From the NCBI GenBank assembly GCA_007644065.1, contig VJWN01000004.1:372001-436000 (forward strand): a stretch of DNA of 64,000 nucleotides. Direction: 5' to 3'. Positions 31,662 to 42,602 of this stretch are shown here, piece after piece. The number at the start of each line of letters is the position of its first letter. The stretch's first letter is position 1. The DNA is from Margaritispora aquatica. Lineage: Eukaryota; Ascomycota; Leotiomycetes; Helotiales; Discinellaceae. Made by a program: the position numbers and the translations under genes. Under the pieces are notes generated by a model, which saw nothing but the letters and a program-made list of their open reading frames with translations, did not search any database and was not told the DNA's origin.

Positions 31662-34199
31662 ATGACAGTGGCACCAGATCACACGTTCCGAATTGAGCTC
31701 ACCTTCTCAATCGCCCTGAAATCAACTATTGCCACCTCAGCATCAAGCGGTAATAAAACTACGCACCTCGACCCAAGCGAAGAAGAGCCTGCTTCTTTCT
31801 CATACGAAAATTGTTTCCACAGGAAAGACCCCGAGACCGACTACCAGCAAAACGACTCAAGCCGAACGAGACCTCTCTGCAAATGCGACATTACGAAACA
31901 TATTGCAAAAACACTGCACGGTGCTGGCATCCAATCATATTGCCTGCAGCCAAACGGCGCATTATCATCGTTCAGGAATAAATACACCAACTGGCTCATC
32001 AGCGAGGATTTCACCACCGCCAGAGGTCCTCCAAGTGAGGAAAAGGAAGGAAGAAGGAGGTATAAATGGCTGCCCGTCGAAATCTTAAGTCCCAAGTTTG
32101 CATGCACACAGTCGAACATCGATATCGTGAAGAGGCTCTGTGACCTGCTACGCACAAAATACCAAACCTTCATCCACGAAACCTCAACCTTGAGAGTCCA
32201 CATCGGCATGTCTGATTCTGTGACGCAATCCCGCACAAAGGCCTTCATCCGCCTAATCTGGACCATCGAACCGCAGCTCGACACTATTCACCCTCCTTCA
32301 AGACGCAACTCGCCCTCTGCGCTCTCAATGCGAGATGGGTCTCGCTTCACACATGAATTTATGGCAAAACATGGCACGCGACCAAGTTTACAGGATGCTA
32401 GTCGCATTCTGGGCCAGACGCACAATATGGTGGAATTGGGAAGGCTGTTTTCTTCGTACCCAGAACCCGGAGATGGTGCGTATTGTTTTCATGAGTTGAG
32501 AAATTGCGAAGTTTGGGAGATGAAGGCACCAGAGAAGGAAAGGGGACCTAACCCGTCGATTGAGTTTAGACAACATGTTGGAACTTTGGATAGCATGGCT
32601 GTCGAGATGTGGTTGCGGACTCTGATTGAGTTGACGACTTACACTCATATCTATAGCGGCATCATCACTCGCGACCCCAAGGATCCGGCCTTGACCTATG
32701 ATCGTCATATCAAGGACTATGAACGCTTGAGAACCTGCATGTATATCAACGTTGGGATGAGAGAGCGTTGGCAAAAATTAGGTGATGGCCGGGATGAGGT
32801 GAGAGAAAGGATGTATGGGAAGACACTTGCAGATGGCGGAGTCACCATGGCGAGATTGTTTGAACTTCTGCAACTCCCTGAATTATCGGAGTATTATCGT
32901 GATAAGCTCTTTGTGCAAGACAATGCATTAAAGGGTATCGCTAAGAATCGCATCGAGTTGCCGGACGGGACGGTCACATGCTTTGGTGATGTTGAGCCAT
33001 ACCATACCACATGGGAGTATGAGAAAGCATTCAATCCTGACTATGAAGCGTATTTGGCTGCAGAAAAGCAGAGGATAGAGTGGGAGGAACAGCAGAGCTC
33101 GAGAATTGGCGTTGATGCTCCAGGAAAGTACTGTAAGTTTGACGCTGATGCACCAATTTGGCCTGCTCATTTCACGCGAAATTTTGAGATGGGAATCTCT
33201 TGCTCGAGCTCTGGCGATTCGTGCAGGCCTGAAATGCCTGGACCACCTTTGCTGAACCTGAAAACTGATACTGCCGCCGACCTTGATGCTGAGGCTGACA
33301 AGCAAAAAGATTGCAAGGACATTGATTCGTATGAATTGGTTTATCCAAAAGCTATGGGTGAGACGAGTATGCTTATTCGGGGTGATGGTGTTGAAAGGAA
33401 ATACTTCAGTGTTCGGGGTGAGGACATGTTTGGGTCAGAGAATGACGAAGACGAAGAGATGGAGGATTTCGAGGATACGATTTATTCCACTCCCGATCTC
33501 GGAGGCAATGAATCTGAGGTTGAGGGCTTCAGTGGCCGAGGCAGTGTTGAAGAGTACGCGAACAACAGCGGAAGCGGAAGCGGAAGCAGAAAGAGCGAGC
33601 ACGAAGAGTTGCGGATTTTTCCCAAGCCAATATTTGTGGATAGGCTTACTTTATGTGGCTGGTATGGAAATGTATCGGTGAAGAACAGTGTTGAAAAAGT
33701 TGGGATGTACGCAGTGAAATGCGATGTCGAAGAAGAGATGGAAGACCTGGCTGCGATGTCTGAGTCAACAACTCCTGACGTTTTGAGCAAGTCGAGCATC
33801 TCCAATGCCAGTGCTAGGGTAGACGGGACTAAAAAGACCGGCGACCAAGACAACTGCAAAAACGAAAATGATGGCGATGAATACCAAGAAAAAGATTCTC
33901 TGGACGAGAACGAGGTAGAAAGCACCAGCGAGGAGGAAATAAAAGCCCTTCTTAGGACTCCCGGCTTGATCGCTTCCATTCTAGATGATCCGATCGAGTC
34001 GGAGTCTAGCGATTCAAGCACAAATGGCGAATCATATGGCGAGATTGAGGACTTGAGTGATGGCGACGGTCAAGAGAAGCGCAGAGACATGGAGATGGAG
34101 GATTGTGTTATGGTTGATGAGGATGAGGGGAGAAGTGATTCGGAGGGGGAGGAGGATGATGACTGGGATGTGATTCAGACAGTCTCTTTAAAGAATTGA
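31662..34199 (+). CDS. Putative amidoligase with long acidic tail
   Basis: Single exon, 845 residues from the ATG at 31662. The upstream part of the frame has no ATG. The N-terminal half matches the putative amidoligase family (Pfam Amidoligase_2), predicted carboxylate-amine ligases of the glutamine-synthetase/gamma-glutamyl-cysteine ligase fold that use ATP to form amide bonds. Visible motifs in order are FRIELTFSI (E12), LPVEILSP (E140), LRVHIGMSD (H180) and IEFRQHVGTLD (E301, H305). The usual family motif is LHVHvG; here the first His is Arg, so one metal or substrate contact may differ. From about residue 540 the protein is disordered and very acidic, with Ser-Gly repeats (NNSGSGSGSRKSEHEELRIF) and DEDEGRSDSEGEEDDDWDV at the end. 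Substrate is unknown. Its neighbours, a permease, a reductase and an MFS carrier, suggest small-molecule metabolism, which is inference. Confidence 0.82.
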   Translation: MTVAPDHTFRIELTFSIALKSTIATSASSGNKTTHLDPSEEEPASFSYENCFHRKDPETDYQQNDSSRTRPLCKCDITKHIAKTLHGAGIQSYCLQPNGALSSFRNKYTNWLISEDFTTARGPPSEEKEGRRRYKWLPVEILSPKFACTQSNIDIVKRLCDLLRTKYQTFIHETSTLRVHIGMSDSVTQSRTKAFIRLIWTIEPQLDTIHPPSRRNSPSALSMRDGSRFTHEFMAKHGTRPSLQDASRILGQTHNMVELGRLFSSYPEPGDGAYCFHELRNCEVWEMKAPEKERGPNPSIEFRQHVGTLDSMAVEMWLRTLIELTTYTHIYSGIITRDPKDPALTYDRHIKDYERLRTCMYINVGMRERWQKLGDGRDEVRERMYGKTLADGGVTMARLFELLQLPELSEYYRDKLFVQDNALKGIAKNRIELPDGTVTCFGDVEPYHTTWEYEKAFNPDYEAYLAAEKQRIEWEEQQSSRIGVDAPGKYCKFDADAPIWPAHFTRNFEMGISCSSSGDSCRPEMPGPPLLNLKTDTAADLDAEADKQKDCKDIDSYELVYPKAMGETSMLIRGDGVERKYFSVRGEDMFGSENDEDEEMEDFEDTIYSTPDLGGNESEVEGFSGRGSVEEYANNSGSGSGSRKSEHEELRIFPKPIFVDRLTLCGWYGNVSVKNSVEKVGMYAVKCDVEEEMEDLAAMSESTTPDVLSKSSISNASARVDGTKKTGDQDNCKNENDGDEYQEKDSLDENEVESTSEEEIKALLRTPGLIASILDDPIESESSDSSTNGESYGEIEDLSDGDGQEKRRDMEMEDCVMVDEDEGRSDSEGEEDDDWDVIQTVSLKN

Positions 34200-34393
34200 G
34201 ATGATTGAGTGGTTCGCGATTGAAACCTAAATTAGACTGAGATACTAAGCATTTACTTATCATATTTGACATCTGACTCGATGTGGGATATTGACACTAG
34301 GCTGGATGAATTATCGATATTAGGCCTTCCCAATTGAAGCATTTCGTCTGAGGTTTGAATCTTATTACGCAGGTGCGATTCTGTTGATACTGT

Positions 34394-36191
34394 TCATGGT
34401 TTCACATCGCCCTCCACTCCGGCTTCGTGAATCTTCTCCTCCACATCATGTCCTTGAGCTTCAAGAAGCCTCTTCTTCTCGCTCTTTGCAGTGAGGTACA
34501 ACAACCCAGTCGTCCAAATAGCAAGCGCAATAGACGTGCCAATCATGGCCCACATACCTTTCTACACATGGATTAGTCCTAACATCTAGCAAGCTTAGAA
34601 AAAGAGTGCTTACAGTAAACTTAGGTGCATAATTTGCCGAATAAAAGAGCAAGGACCACCAGGCATTAACAGCATTACTCCCACAATTCATGCTTGCAAT
34701 AACAACAGCTCGCAAGCTATCCTCTTCCCACCTCATGGCATCGTTTGCCCAAGCGAAAAACGTAGCCTGGCAAGCATAAACCGAACCCGCCCAGTAATAA
34801 GCCGCAAAATGCGAAGCGGTATTGACATTTGGATTGAGGATCATAGCGGCCGTGATCACGCCGGTAATACCAATCCAGTATCCCACCAGATATCGCTTAC
34901 CGCCCAAAAAGTCGGTCAGCGTCGCCCAGAAGAGAGTGGATACGATGCCCACCGCTGGCACACCAGTCGGGTAGTTGTTTAGCTGCGCGACGGTATAGCG
35001 TTTTGTGGACTTCATCCACAGCGCCAGTAGCGAGTTGGAGGAGAAGGACTCGGTTTCGCCGGCAATGATCCAGAGCATCACGAAGCCGTACCAGTACCAT
35101 GAGGTGAAGACTCGCTTGACGAATGCGAAATTCCAGGGCTGGCGCTCTGGTACCTCAGGCACACGCTCGATGGCTAGGACCCGCTCGTCGTGAGTCAGGT
35201 AGAATGCTGTGGTTGTGGAAGGTGTGTCGGGGAAGAGGAGGAAACCGTACAATGCGATTGGAAGGGTGATGAGGCCATCGATTATGAAAAGCCATCGCCA
35301 TCCACTCAGTCCTTTGGCTCCATTCAGAGAGCTGTTGATTGCTGTCTGGAGGAATCCACCAAACATACTTCCAGCAAGACCAGAGGAGGTGAAGATACCG
35401 GAACGTTTACCGAGTTCTCGAGATGTGTACTACAGCAATGTTAACAAATCCGTTGTAGATAACCGAGATCTTGGTGGATCGCTTACCCAGGAACCAAGGA
35501 TATAATGGGTGCCTACGAATGCTATTGAGATATATCAGTATTCATGCACATTACTTTGTAAGGAGATGGTGGATGTCGCGTTGTCCGAGCCGTCCAACAT
35601 AGTCAAACAGTTCGCAGTAAAAAATGAATATTGATGCAGGATGCACTTACTGCTTGACTCCGCAATGCCCTGGAAGAAGCGAATCGCCATGATGTGCTTC
35701 GGATGGCTCGCAGCAGCAGTGATCATCGTTAATGCGCCCCATATAACCATCATGCTGGGAAAGAAGATGCGAGGTTTCAGATGATAGAGAGCCAGATTCG
35801 ATGGGACCTGTCCAATAACATAACTACTTTAGTGTTAGACATCTACAGATCTTATGCAAAGTTTCAGAGCTTATGTCCTTGAAATAAGACGAAAATCTCG
35901 TTGAATCACTCACCCGACGGTAAACACGGTATTAATTAGGTTGTACTGATTTCCTACAAAACTCAATTCTTCTTTCATCCCACTGACATATGCATTGGCA
36001 AGATTTGATCGGTCCAAGTAGTTCGTGAAATACATCAAACAGCAGAACGTCAAGATGAAGAAATCTATACCACGTGAGTAATACTAGCAACAATCTAAAT
36101 ATCTTGGGAACTAACCAAGCTTCCGTACAAGCTTTCCTTCTCCAGGATGCTCATACGGCTGATGTATGTACGCGCGAATTCTTTGCAACAT
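34394..36191 (-). CDS. MFS transporter, pantothenate/vitamin (Liz1/Fen2/Vht1) type
   Basis: Six exons on the minus strand (36191-36116, 36064-35914, 35823-35651, 35521-35487, 35429-34614, 34561-34394) give 472 residues, slightly short for the anion:cation symporter (Dal5-like) group. The protein has about twelve helices. The joins rebuild classic motifs: [76 protein letters not shown] and [19 protein letters not shown]. These closely resemble fungal pantothenate and biotin-type carriers (Liz1, Fen2, Vht1), so import of a vitamin or another carboxylate is likely. The last exon is easily missed, since the unspliced frame runs on to 34461. Spliced, the protein ends in a charged tail, GVEGDVKP. 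It is convergent with the amidoligase, with only 194 bases between the stops. A palindromic iron-GATA-like site lies about 155 bases upstream of the ATG. Confidence 0.92.
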
Positions 36192-36344
36192 ATTGGACCT
36201 TGCGTCGTTTTACAGCACCGAATATTTGGATTGGGACCAATATCAAGATTATGTAGCAACTCAACACCAACTCCAAAATCCACCCCGGCCTATAAGTACT
36301 TCAGCATCATATTCCTCGCACCACTTTCGAAGAAGACAATACGG

Positions 36345-36355
36345 TTATCAGATAA
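36345..36355. promoter_or_regulatory. Palindromic iron-GATA-like site TTATCAGATAA
   Basis: This 11-mer contains ATCAGATAA, and on the other strand ATCTGATAA. Both match ATCWGATAA, the known consensus of fungal iron-repressing GATA factors (SreA/Sre1/Urbs1 type). It lies about 155 bases upstream of the MFS transporter ATG on the minus strand. Binding is inferred from the consensus only. Confidence 0.45.
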
Positions 36356-37225
36356 AATCCGGCTGCCAGGGTCAATTGAGTTCAGTGATAAGATTCTGCA
36401 ACGGCCAAATAATCGAGATAACGCGGAGAGATACCAATTCGAGCTTGAAGATTTCAGGTTACCCACTCAAGGCCTGTTGAAGTTGATGTAACCCCCATTT
36501 TCGAAAAATGTCGCCCCTCTATGAATGCCGATACCAAAAGCACACCGGCAAGGCGCGCGAAGTGGAAGGGATTTTCGGTCACGTGTGAATCCATTGACAT
36601 TACATAAGGTAAGGTATCTACTGTATGTTGCCGTATATTGAAATTGAAATTGAAATTGAAATTCAACCTGATATCAAGTATCGGATTTTGAATATGAACG
36701 AGCCCATACTCAGCCTATGGTACCCCTTGGGATTTGTTGACTCGTGGAAAATGTGAGATGCTTGTGCTATTGCTGCCCAAGGCTGTCCAGCATGCTTTCT
36801 CTACACCGAAAGGTAGCTGTTGCTGAATGATCCAATTATTGATAGGGATATTTGTGCAACGAGAATAACCAAGAAATTTAAGTTGACTCATACCGCAAAA
36901 ATTGCTGCATTGCAATCCGGAATCTCTTGAGACAGGTCAAGGTCAGTCTCAATAAGTAAGGAATACAGCTCGGTTTGCATGTGTATGTTTCACAACATAT
37001 GTCGGTACCCCTCTTCTGTCAATCCTGTACTAGTAATGGAGATCGAAGGTTGTACCTTAGACTTGTACAACATAAGATTGACGTCAGTAATGCAAGATCG
37101 TTTGCATTGCGGAGAATAGATTCCACGGCAGCACTTGCATTTGGTGGTGTACGAAGGCCTCAAGTGGTGGCCGAGCTCGAGGAAACAATGCCACACTTCA
37201 ACATCTGAAGCATCAGAAGAAGCTA

Positions 37226-37243
37226 AAGGTAAGATCTTACCTT
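37226..37243. repeat. 18-bp perfect palindrome of the AAGGTAAG motif
   Basis: AAGGTAAGATCTTACCTT equals its own reverse complement. It joins two opposite copies of the AAGGTAAG motif that recurs between genes in this window. Confidence 0.9.
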
Positions 37244-38205
37244 AGGGTATGTACGTGGCTGTCAAAAACACTTCAAGCGAGTCAAGAGCCAAAGAGTCCA
37301 AGAGAAGTTCCAGGTCCCCAGCCAACTCCAGCCAACTCCAGCCAGCTCTAGCCAGACCGCTCACATTGATGCACAGCCACTTGGGCTCTGCGTGGATGCT
37401 CGCCACAATATTTGAGCCACAAGAAACGTGGAGAAAAGTCTTTTTTTCAGCCTGGGTGTTGGACAGGTCCCGCCATCTGGTGATCATCGCTGCCCCTCTA
37501 TTGTTTCAATATTCCCCAGCGTCTATCAAATCAAGAGCCGCCAGCAAAGCCAAATTAAAAGGTGACTCTCAGGAATCCTTGAGGATATGGATCGAGTACC
37601 ATAAAACTACCCGACAACTTACGCGACGGCTTGTAGGCCACGAATTCCGAGGCGCTAGACACTCGATAGCTTTCTGCTGGTCTATGGTACTTTGCAGTAG
37701 TGAGACCACCTTGAGGCCACCAAGGGACCACCAAGAGACCATTACCTGGTGCCAGTTAAGCATGGCCAGCTTGCCTTGCTTGGATGAGAGGTGTACAGTG
37801 TGTACAGGGTGTACAGGGTGCACAGATCTTGGACGCCAGCGTGCTCCCAGCCGTGGTCAGCTCCAATCGCGATAAAGAACCTGGCGCTTTTGCCTCACCC
37901 ACGCACATGTTTCTCCGACCATAACCTTCACGTATACCTGCGCTATTTTCTTTGCTTTCTCTCCCTCACGACACCTTTGTCCGATTTTTTTCTTCTAAGA
38001 CAAAAGCAAGAGCTATTCTTGCATCGACAGCAGGCTGTGCTAAAACTACTGTTTGCTTGTCCGGTCTATTGTTGTTGAAGTGCTCACCTCAAAGTCTCAC
38101 CGCATTTTCAGGCGAACCGAATCCATATCAATACCTATCTGAAGCTGGTCTTCGAGTCTTTCGCTCTTAATACAACGCAATACAGTACAGTAAATTACCG
38201 TCAAG

Positions 38206-39834
38206 ATGCCTCTCGTGGAAACAGTAACGATATTGAACAAGTCTGGCAAAGTCGTCAGTACTGTAAGTACCTCCATTCTAAGCATCTAGATGCGCTGCGG
38301 GGCAGACACTAACCAATCGCAGGGCAAACACTTAATAAACATCTTCAAGGACGCCAAAGAGGCATACCAGGAGAAGAAAGCAGAATTGAAGGGCGAGCAT
38401 CTAGCTAGGATTGCACATAAGAACGAACAGAGGTTATTGCAAGCTAGAGACGAGACTCGATCAAATGGTTCCCATCGTTCCCATCGTTCACGCTCGCATC
38501 GACCTAGAGAGGCCGGAGATGTTTCGAGGCCCCCTCTCACCATCCACAACCTCGAGCACGTAACGGAAGGAAGTGTGGCATCCTCGCGCCGAAGTCGAAG
38601 CTCACATCATGGCTCCCGCAGAGCAAGATCACCTCGCGCTCCTACTGAATACCAACCAGCTATCATCGAGCCTCTCGGTGAGCTGCACCCAGGAATCCAG
38701 CGTCGCCATACCGACCTTCCAGTCGGACATGCACCCAGCGTTATTTCAAGAGGGACTCAACCACCACCATACACATCTCAACTCGCACATATCCAACCCC
38801 TGCGCGCACAATCGAATCCCAACTTCCATGCAGACGATAACATCGACATGAATTTGGCCTATGGAAAACCGCCTCCAGATCTCCACGACCACTACGTAGA
38901 GGACGTACAACGAGAAGAGGAACTCCAGCAGAACCTGACGAAGCTCGACCAACTCCTCGTCGAGGCACAATGTGTTCACCACACAGCAACCTCCATAATC
39001 ACGAACCTGCAAGCAAACCCAGAAGCTATGGCCGCCGTTGCCCTCACACTGGCCGAGCTTTCCAACCTCCTCACCAAGATGTCACCCGGCATCCTCACGG
39101 CCCTCAAGTCCACCAGCCCCGCCATTTTTGCCCTTCTCGCCTCGCCACAATTCCTCATCGCGGGTGGAGTTGCACTTGGTGTCACGGTGGTCATGTTTGG
39201 CGGCTATAAGATCATCAAGAAGATCACGGACAACAACGAGGTTGTCAAGAAGGAGGCGAATCGCATGGAAGAAGCGCTGGTCTATGATGGCTTGGAAATG
39301 GGCACTATTGAGAGCTGGCGCAGGGGCATCGCAGATGTGGAAGTCCAGAGCGTGTCTACGAGTGTGGATGGCGAGTTCATCACCCCCGAAGCGGCCCGCC
39401 GCAAGAAGGAGCATATTCGCGAGCGCAGGCGGGAGGAGCGGGAACACCCCGCTCCCCGCAGCGTCAGGGCCGAGAGTGTGATCAGTGAAAGTGTACGCAG
39501 CGAGCGTAGTGAGCGAAGTGAGAGGAGTGAGAGGAGCGAGAGGAGTGAGAGGAGCGAACGTACCGTCCGCAGGGTGACAAGCGAGTCGACGCTGCGATCC
39601 AAGAAGCCGAGTCCGCTTCGCTCGTCCACGGTGCAAGTCGACGGCTCGGAAACGGGCGCGAGCGAGAGAAGCCGACGGTCGAAGAGCAAAGGCAAGGAGC
39701 TTGTACTGAGGGAAAAGAAAGAGCGTAAGGCTGGGTCAACGATCTCATCTCTTTTTAAGAAGAGTAAGGATAAGGTCAAGGAGAAGGATCGTGTTAGCAC
39801 GCTTTCGCATCGGCCCAGGATTATCGAGATGTAG
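38206..39834 (+). CDS. Conserved hypothetical protein with one hydrophobic segment and Ser-Glu-Arg repeats
   Basis: Two exons (38206-38262, 38323-39834) give 522 residues. The join gives an N-terminus, TILNKSGKVVSTGKHLINIF, followed by a charged helix (KDAKEAYQEKKAELKGEH), which I recall from other filamentous fungi without a known function. Residues 60-200 are Ser/Arg/His/Pro-rich. A helical part (about 205-290) leads to a hydrophobic stretch, FLIAGGVALGVTVVMFGG (about 295-315), a likely membrane anchor or hydrophobic loop. After it, basic helices carry an uninterrupted Ser-Glu-Arg tandem (RSERSERSERSERS, about 408-434) and a Lys-rich tail (KKSKDKVKEKDR). The ATG at 38290 used by the unspliced frame lies inside the intron. 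Without domain homology, a scaffold at a membrane is only a guess. Confidence 0.83.
39488..39560 (+). repeat. 9-bp coding tandem repeat (Ser-Glu-Arg)
   Basis: About eight copies of an AGYGARMGN-like 9-mer encode consecutive Ser-Glu-Arg tripeptides within the conserved hypothetical protein gene. Copies vary at synonymous sites (AGTGAGAGG, AGCGAGAGG), so the repeat is not brand new. Confidence 0.85.
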
Positions 39835-40564
39835 ATTTAGATATATGTAGATTTGGAGCAATGGTGATTTGGTGGGCTTTTTTGTCATAGGGGGTCAGGG
39901 ATGGAGTTGGTGGTAATCTTACCTTATTCACTCCATCCATTTTTATGAGTTACGATTATGGATTGATGGATTAACGGAGGGATGGATGGTTGTCTTTTTG
40001 TTAGGTTTTTTTTTTCATTGCGGTGCGGGTACACATAGAGCGAGTGAGCGATCTTGGAGCAAGCATACATTGCTTCTCTTCTGTTGGATGGATGGACATC
40101 CATATTACCATATTAACCACAAACCAAATACCACTTCTAACTTCATTGTCCGAACTACCTACCTTATCTTCCCACTTGAACCTGTTTACACTCAAAACAT
40201 TCCATTGCACCTCGCAGCTCCGCTCCTGAGTAGGTAAGGTTTGTGAACTCTTGCTTGATCATCGTTGTCGTTATCATTTTCGTTGGCGTTGTCCTGGTGA
40301 ATAAAACAGTACACCCCCCCCCGAAAAAAAGTCATCTCATATATCGCCAACCCAGACGTCTCCCTTTTCGTTTTCATTTTCCGTTTCCGTTTCCATTTCC
40401 GTGGTCATTCCCATTTTTAAACGGCAGGGTCAGGGACAATGTCGTGGGATCACTGATAGTAGGTTGGTAGTGCGATTTGCCGAAATCTAATTATGGTATC
40501 TTCTACCTTACCTACCTTACCTTATTCACTCGACGTATCGACGTATCGACGTATCGATATTTTG

Positions 40565-40615
<51 letters not shown>

Positions 40616-41237
40616 TGTATGAGGCGCCTGGGTGCATGAGGTGTCTGGATAGGAGGGGAGTGAGTGAGTGAGTGAGTGAGTGAGTGAGAGGTATGCATTG
40701 ATCGATGGCTTTTCTTGGGGATAGATAGATACCTTAGATACCTAATTCCGAAACAAAGTCGTTCTCAGGAGAAGATAAAGAGTTACATATTGTGATCTCA
40801 AGTTCGCACTCCTAGGATGATTTCGGATTTCAGCCTTCGGCTTTTCGCCATGCCAGTCTTTCCTTGAAATCGTCATGAGAGACTTGGCTGTCCAGATCCT
40901 CCCTCATATTGAAAAAAGTATAGTGAATCAATACAAGAACGAGTTTGTGTGTGCTATTGAGGAAACACTTCTCATAATTGAGGTTGCCAAGTTTTCAATT
41001 CTTCTTGCAACTAGCGATACGTAACTCTCGCCGTGATTTCATGAGTCCGCTTTTTTCTCTCTGCTCACGCCATGAGCCTCCCTCAATCTCCTTTGCTGCT
41101 ACCTACTTTGCCTACTAGACACCGAGTCTCGTTTATCGATCGCAGAAAAGTCTCGCGTCGTTACTTCATTCCTCACATATGAGTTTTGTCGTCCCCATAC
41201 CCCGCTATTTGGTTGCCCCTTCGTGAAATCCGCAAAA
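39835..41237. other. Convergent intergenic region with microsatellites
   Basis: Between two convergent genes. Holds TACCTTATTCACT twice (about 39919 and 40518, the second within TACCTTACCTACCTTACC), a C-run near 40312, a (TC)n microsatellite (40566-40613) and a (GAGT)n repeat (about 40658-40688). No supported gene. Confidence 0.6.
40566..40613 (+). repeat. (TC)24 microsatellite
   Basis: Uninterrupted TC dinucleotides over 48 bases, followed 45 bases later by a separate (GAGT)n tetranucleotide repeat to about 40688. Confidence 0.95.
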
Positions 41238-42000
41238 TCATTCCTCGGCTGCCACAAACGGGTTTGCGATCTCCTCACTGCCATCTACCGGGCTGACGAG
41301 CACGAGAAGTGTGCCTCGTGCGACGACGAGACCGAGAGGTCGAGTGGATTTGTTGCCTTCTTCGTCTGTTGGGGAAGGGATATTAGTTACTATTCTGAAA
41401 ACAATAAAAGGGCCAACGTACCACGCATGACTTCTTCGACGTCATCCAGGACCAAGTTCATGAGCGCATCAAATCCCTTTAATGTTCCAGTCACTGTAGG
41501 AAAACAAGATTAGCATTCTGTCACTCCAACCCAAGTTCTGTCCAACACCTCGCCTCTCCCAACTGAGGCAGCTCTTCAACCTCAAAATGAAGTGGTTATA
41601 GGAATCCAGTATCCCAAAATTCCTCTCGCTCCCAAAATCCAATCGCATTCCGTCAACGTACCTTCTCGTCCACCCGTGAATTTCACACAAATCTGCTTGT
41701 CCATGTATTTGGTCAAATCGAGAATATTCTCCTTCTTGGGCTTCTCGCGATCCGCGCCTCCAGCACCACCATGCGACCCACGACCCGCATGATGACCTCC
41801 TCCTCGCCCTCCGCCCCGATGGTCTGCGCGATGTTCGCCTGCATGAAATAGTCAGCGTTTGCACTGCAAGACACCAAGCTGCAGTTGAACAAGCAGTAGT
41901 TTGCACCATCAACACACTAATTGCAATGGCATATATGAAGACCAAATTACGCACCTCGTCCACCTCCTCTGCCACCACGATACTGGCCTCGTTCTGACAT
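41238..42000 (-). CDS. LSM7: U6 snRNA-associated Sm-like protein LSm7
   Basis: Four exons on the minus strand (42000-41955, 41838-41662, 41493-41422, 41365-41238) give 140 residues. LSm7 is a subunit of the LSm2-8 ring, which binds the U6 snRNA 3' end in the nucleus, and of the LSm1-7 ring, which promotes mRNA decapping and decay in the cytoplasm. The N-terminus is an Arg/Gly-rich extension of about 50 residues (RGGRGGGRGEHRADHRGGG), longer than in yeast. The Sm fold follows: KPKKENILDLTKYMDKQICV and KFTGGREVTGTLKGFDALMN (Sm1), then LVLDDVEEVMR and LGLVVARGTLLVLVSP (Sm2). The end is EEIANPFVAAEE. Every exon alone is short, so no long open frame marks this gene. Confidence 0.96.
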
Positions 42001-42190
42001 GTCGAAGCTCGGGGGTGGTGTTTTGCGGGGGAGCTAGAAAGTTCGTGGTGGGGTTGAATTGAGGCTCAAGTACCTTGAGTCGAGAGGAACATCCAAGTCA
42101 AGTTGAGTAGAGCGCAGCCTTGGGTTTCGTGCCTTGCGACTAGACCGAACTTGGCCCGCCAAAAGACCTTTTTACCTCCAGGTAAGATCC

Positions 42191-42220
42191 CTACCTACCT
42201 ACCTACCTACCTACCTACCT
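42191..42220 (+). repeat. (CTAC) tetranucleotide repeat
   Basis: Seven and a half uninterrupted CTAC copies, directly after an AGGTAAGATC motif. Confidence 0.95.
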
Positions 42221-42565
42221 AATGAAACCCACGCTCTGGATCCCGCCCCATTCAGGCGAGCACCAACCAACTCTGGTCGGCGGAGGCCTTACTTAGCGTG
42301 TTAAGGTAGTCGCGTCGGTTTGGAGTTCATTTTGGAACAATCAATTCATGATGGGGATATATATATAAAGGGTTATTTCTCATAGAAATTAAATACGATA
42401 CTCGATACTCATCATGTCTTGGTGTATTTATTTAACTAATTTACTAACTATACTGAGTTCTATTTGAGGGTGTGGCCGGATTGAGGGAGGACTCGGGACC
42501 GACCATCTCAGTTGAGGGATGAAATCAGCCGGATGGATGGGGGGGAGGGGGGATGGAAGGGCGAT

Positions 42566-42602
42566 TGTATGGTGTATGGTGTATGGTGTATGGTGTATGG
42601 TG
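42566..42602 (+). repeat. Five-copy 7-bp repeat (GTATGGT)
   Basis: Five near-perfect head-to-tail GTATGGT units upstream of the Zn2Cys6 gene. The tract opens short frames on both strands, which are not coding. Confidence 0.9.

Larger units (their letters stand above)
36192..38205. other. Divergent intergenic region with GATA-like site and short repeats
   Basis: Two promoters must lie here. Contents: TTATCAGATAA (36345-36355); AAGGTAAGGTA motif (about 36605-36616); a (TTGAAA)n run (about 36637-36664); an 18-bp perfect palindrome (37226-37243); a CCAACTCCAG tandem (about 37319-37345); and a TGTACAGGG tandem (about 37795-37822). Open frames up to 208 codons near 37249-37875 lack protein character. 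Confidence 0.6.

Noticed and set aside
37249..37875. 208-codon plus-strand frame
   Set aside because: Composition is irregular, it runs through short tandem repeats, and no family or spliced extension was found.
42191..42220. Possible telomere-like or CRISPR-like repeat
   Set aside because: It is a plain CTAC microsatellite, not TTAGGG, and has no spacers.
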